Source: Oxyruncus cristatus (taxonomy: Eukaryota; Chordata; Aves; Passeriformes; Cotingidae). From it: DNA of 64,000 nt. Below the pieces are notes generated by a model. The model searched no databases, was not told the origin of the DNA, and worked only from the letters and a program-made list of their open reading frames with translations. The DNA is taken from the NCBI GenBank assembly GCA_013399855.1, contig VXAY01001956.1, positions 1,243,068-1,307,067 on the forward strand, read 5' to 3'. The position numbers were made by a program, and so were the translations under genes. How positions within the stretch are numbered: position 1 is the first letter of the stretch; each line of letters starts with the position of its first letter. This document shows, one piece after another, positions 60,775-64,000 of the stretch.

Positions 60775-63700
60775 TGTGTTAGCAAATGCTGAAATATTCT
60801 AAAGACAGGCATGTTGCTATTTGATAGTCAGTTTCTAATTGACAAATTATTGCCAAAAAGTATCTGTGTTCTCCTATACCAACTCTGTAGCTGTTTTCAG
60901 CCTTTTAAAGGTGCACAAAATCAGTGTTTAACTTTGGATCTGGCTTTAGGTTTCAGAGAAACAAATCTGAATGATTGTATCCTACGTATTTGAAGTTTAA
61001 AGTGAGGAACAGCCACTGAGGCTATGTCCTAATTACATGGACTGGGACCTGTTTATCATTATGTGGGTATAACCAAAACTGTGTATTCTACACCCTCATC
61101 AAAAATGACTCCTTTAACCTGTGCTCATGTGTTGACTTCCTGGTGTTAGATTCTGGCAACTGATTTCCTTTCATGCAATAGACTAATTTCACTTAGAACT
61201 AGGGTATATACCTTGAATTCCCAAAGGGAGAACAATAATCTGAGTTTCCAGATGCAGTTGAAAGGATGGGTCCTGTTGGGTATCTCTGGTAGCAGAGTCC
61301 TCAGAACTGGAGGAGCTACAGCAAAGTGTTCACAAAATAGCAGTGACATGCCAGAAGTGTGACTACATAACTGTAGCACAAGCAACAATAATTGTATTTT
61401 AAAACTCCTCCACTATCATGCTTTCATATTCCAAAATAATTCTTCCACTCTAAGAACCATGATTTCATACTAAAATCAGTGTTGCTCAACAGCACAAGCA
61501 TGAAAATATGCAGACAAAAATACTGAAGTTAATTGAGTCTAAAAATGTGTGAGGAGAGTAACTGAGTGGGCCATATGATGACAAATAGAATTTCATTTCA
61601 CTAACTGTAATGCCATTTTCACCTAAAAACAGTGAAACTGCTTATATATTTTCTCAGAGTCATAATAAGTTCATGGAAGTGATCTGGGAATCGCTTTGAC
61701 AGTAAAGTCCAAAATTTTGTTCAATGGTGTGCAACAGTGAAAAATAATACTCTAAATATAAGGAAGAGGATGAATAATAGATAAAAAACATTACCTAGAT
61801 CTTCTAAAATATGTAATATTAGTCATCCTAACTAAAAAGGATGCTTTATAGTTTCTATGTCATAAGAAAAAGAGCTTAATAAGATTGGGACTGCCTACCA
61901 AAGAGAAAAAAGGAAAAAAATGTTGCAAAGACACAGATGCATAGTAATGACTGGTACTGCAAAAGGAGACATGGAAGATTCAATTCTCTTTTTTCCTGTA
62001 AGAAAAATAATGTATGTTTACTGAGACTGAAAAACATCATTCCCAAAAGTGAAAAAGGAACTTCTTCATACATTGCCTAGTTTAGCAATTACACTGGACT
62101 GTGCCAAGTTCAGCAAGAGTGGAAAACCCCTGACATTTAAGGGAATAACAAAAGTGTTCAACTAGTGAGGGTATAAAGAGTTATGAGGTACACTCAACCG
62201 TACATTTCAAGTCGCTATTCATTATGAATCATGGCTGAAATTTCAAGCGCGACAGATAAACTCTCAAATGTACAGTACACACTTCTGTCATCCACTTCTG
62301 AAGGTATTTGGGCCAGTCATTGTTTTAAACAAGCTGTTGGACAAGAGAAATTACAAGTCTTGTCAATGATTGTGGTTCCTACATTTCTGAGGTTGGGAAG
62401 TAGTGCTTTTTGGGAAGTGAATAACTGAGGCAAAACTAAAATGGGATTTGCAAACTGAAGAGGAATAAATTTCAGCAAGCTTCATCTTATTAAGTAGCTC
62501 AAGCAGCAGCCATTGTCCTGCCATTTTGGAACTGACCCTGCCCTATTTCTTTATTTTTGCCAATTTGATACGTGTTTCCATGGGAACAGAAGCAGGACTA
62601 GCCACCAGCTGAGTCAATCTCAGCTGCTGGCTCCCAGTTTTCACGTTTTGTTCTGTTTCCTTGGAAACTGATGTCAAATGAGAAAGAGAAGTAAACCAGT
62701 TTTTACTCTTTCATAGTTACTCTTTCTTTAGACCTGCTCTAGATCCTCTGGGCTGGTGGAAGGTTTAGAGCTGACTTTAATGGCCATTCATTTTCCTCTC
62801 CTCTGGAACGTCTGTCAGCCACTGGTGGGTCCCAGTAGATGCAAGTGAGAGTTCTTAGTTTCAGCTACTGCTGGCAGCCGCCTGCTGTGAGCTACAATGG
62901 TAGGATTTTAAAGCAGGCTACAGATTTCAGGAGACATTTGGCTCCCACAGTCTGTAATATTTCAAATTGGAAGGAAAGAAATTAAATTTATTTAAAAAAT
63001 AGTAGGGGAAACAGATGGGCGTAATGATATTTAGAGAACAAATTGACTAACAAGCTCTGACCTGCATTAGGCTGAACACCCCCAGAAACTACTTCAGCCA
63101 ATTAAATTCTTCATTTCATATTACACATTTGACAAAGTTCTCTCTAAGCCAGCTGTTAGCTGACTGAATAGCTCAACAGCACAATGTAAACAACACCCCA
63201 TAAACACATCTGTTTCTCCATATATACATATGCAGAAAGAGAAAAGAACATGATCTGATTGTTTCAAAATGGTGAAGAATCTACATAAATTTACTTGAGC
63301 ACATGAACTTGAAACAGACATCTTTACCAATTCCATACCTGTGTTACTCCTACGTTTTTATCATATGCATACAAACACATACACACCCCCTTCACTCTGT
63401 ATATAATTTTGGACCAGGGTATTTTCCAGTTCCTACAGCAGCAGTGTCATTAATGAAGATGAATATTGAAGAGAAAAATCTACATTAGTGCAGTTGAATC
63501 CAAATTTTCATATGGCTTTCATTTAAAAATGTAGAGACAAATCAATTTTACAAGAAAAGTCTATCCAAAGGAAAAGTTCTATATTTGATGGCCTCTGCTC
63601 TTAGTTAACTAGTTCATCAGGGTATAGAACCATGCTTACCTTGGACATGCTTTTACCCTTCCTTTTCTAGCACACCTAATATATGCACTCCTTGCTGAGT

Positions 63701-64000
63701 ATTCTTTACATCACATCTCAGTTATGAGAGAGAAACCCTTAGGTTTGCTGCTGCAGCTGCAATAAGGAAAGAGAATTCCACTTTACATTGAGCTTTGCAA
63801 TGTCTGTCCAGATTTCTTCACAATCAGCCCTCATTTTTATTTTCTGAAATAACTTACTATAACCACTAAAATGTTGTCATCTTGTCATTCACCTTCTCTT
63901 CCACTGAACAACACAGGTAGCAGCACAAAGAATGGATCTTGTCCTGAAGTACTCTACTGCCTACATATTTCCTTCCTAGAAAATGAACTGTTATTTATTT
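60775..64000. other. Unannotated stretch with a motif-dense segment
   Basis: No gene is recognised. About 62480-62900 is less AT-rich and holds two RFX X-box-like palindromes, an AP-1 site and paired E-box-like sequences (see findings). Elsewhere there are only short open frames. Confidence 0.5.
62574..62668. promoter_or_regulatory. Candidate cis-regulatory motif cluster (RFX-like, AP-1, E-box)
   Basis: GTTTCCATGGGAAC at 62574-62587 and the perfect palindrome GTTTCCTTGGAAAC at 62655-62668 resemble RFX X-boxes. Between them, CAGCTGAG (62606-62613) and CTCAGCTG (62619-62626) form an inverted repeat of E-box cores, and TGAGTCA at 62610-62616 is a full AP-1 core. Motif density alone does not prove function, and no gene is known nearby. 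Confidence 0.3.

Noticed and set aside
1..64000. CRISPR arrays, tRNA or rRNA genes, bacterial operons or phage-like modules
   Set aside because: No regularly spaced repeats, cloverleaf or rRNA signatures, or compact gene arrays were seen; the sequence is vertebrate in character.

Overview
This window looks like nuclear DNA from a bird, probably a gene-poor stretch (intergenic, or inside a very long intron) of a large chromosome. It is AT-rich and made mostly of long unannotated DNA with short, chance-like open frames. The recognisable repeats are almost all CR1 LINEs, with two LTRs and a few microsatellites. CR1 dominance, sparse repeats and no L1 or Alu-type elements argue for a bird; a crocodilian or turtle is the main alternative. 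I find no bacterial operons, tRNA, rRNA or CRISPR array, and no protein-coding gene I can name.

Layout. 1-7.3 kb: unannotated, with one CR1 tail at about 1.7 kb. 7.3-9.5 kb: a long antisense CR1 body split by a second antisense CR1. 9.65-10.86 kb: an older, more decayed CR1. 10.9-45 kb: a long desert holding a scrap of ancient CR1 (22.4 kb), a MIR-like SINE remnant (34 kb), a poly-T tract containing the only N in the window (35.6 kb), a near-perfect long palindrome (44.5 kb), and several short open frames with splice-like edges. 45.0-46.4 kb: antisense CR1 interrupted by a short solo LTR. 48.3 kb: sense CR1 tail. 51.7-54.6 kb: an antisense CR1 tail followed by a 2.4 kb sense CR1. 55.2-55.8 kb: another ancient CR1. 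59.8-60.8 kb: a 943 bp solo LTR with intact 5 bp target duplications. 60.8-64 kb: no gene; a motif-dense stretch at about 62.5-62.9 kb could be a regulatory element.

No genes can be shown to work together. The coherent story is one of layered retrotransposition: ancient CR1 and MIR-like remnants, then avian CR1 copies (one nested in another), then LTR insertions, one of which landed in a CR1. Family assignments rest on remembered consensus sequences plus similarity between copies inside the window. No search was run. I found no clear novel biological system; the best leads are the 44.5 kb palindrome, the two LTR insertions and a few candidate exons.
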